From Alphaproteobacteria bacterium UBA6187 (GTDB lineage: Bacteria; Pseudomonadota; Alphaproteobacteria; Rickettsiales; UBA6187): a DNA stretch of 5,870 nt. The notes under the pieces were generated by a model. That model worked only from the letters and a program-made list of their open reading frames with translations, made no database searches and was not told the DNA's origin. Each line of letters starts with the position of its first letter. The first letter of the stretch is position 1. Location: assembly GCA_002422795.1 (NCBI GenBank), contig DITJ01000060.1, positions 1 to 5,870 on the forward strand, in the 5' to 3' direction. Position numbers and translations under genes: made by a program. Shown in pieces: positions 5,848-5,870 of the stretch.

Positions 5848-5870
5848 TTTGTATGTTCTCTAATATCTCA

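Overview
This window looks like chromosomal DNA of an AT-rich alphaproteobacterium. The evidence is the metK-trmB gene pair, an arrangement I know from many alphaproteobacteria, together with the protein sequences and moderate AT richness. I cannot assign a genus. Codon use reads as uniform, and no gene is visibly frameshifted.

Layout from left to right. (1) 1-1072, minus strand: a long open frame that runs off the left edge. It encodes at least 357 residues of a protein I do not recognise, and its start, ribosome binding site and -10 box are all visible. (2) 1073-1207: a divergent intergenic region with a near-palindrome just upstream of the leftward -10 box and a second inverted repeat in the leader of the rightward gene. 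(3) 1208-3043, plus strand: an ABC-F family double ATPase of the YheS type, a cytosolic ribosome-associated class. (4) 3050-3125: a 76-bp element bounded by perfect 15-bp inverted repeats, lying where the convergent ABC-F and trmB genes meet. A third copy of the 15-mer lies at 5328-5342. (5) 3111-3851, minus strand: trmB, the tRNA m7G46 methyltransferase. (6) 3983-5206, minus strand: metK, S-adenosylmethionine synthetase, with a GTG start. (7) 5377-5847, minus strand: a RidA/YjgF-family protein whose start lies 23 bp from the right edge.

The leftward genes ridA, metK and trmB point the same way but are separated by 170 and 131 bp. Candidate promoters lie before metK and trmB and a weak terminator lies after metK, so they are probably not one tight operon. 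Functionally, MetK makes the S-adenosylmethionine that TrmB uses. The ABC-F protein also acts around translation. RidA-type proteins typically clear reactive enamine/imine intermediates of amino-acid metabolism.

The window is mostly housekeeping. Its most unusual feature is that trmB is touched by repeats at three places: an 8-bp tandem repeat in its leader, where a Shine-Dalgarno sequence would be expected; a degenerate 7-bp tandem repeat inside the reading frame; and one arm of the 76-bp element, which supplies its last four codons and stop. I see no RNA genes, CRISPR array, complete insertion sequence or recognisable new defence system.
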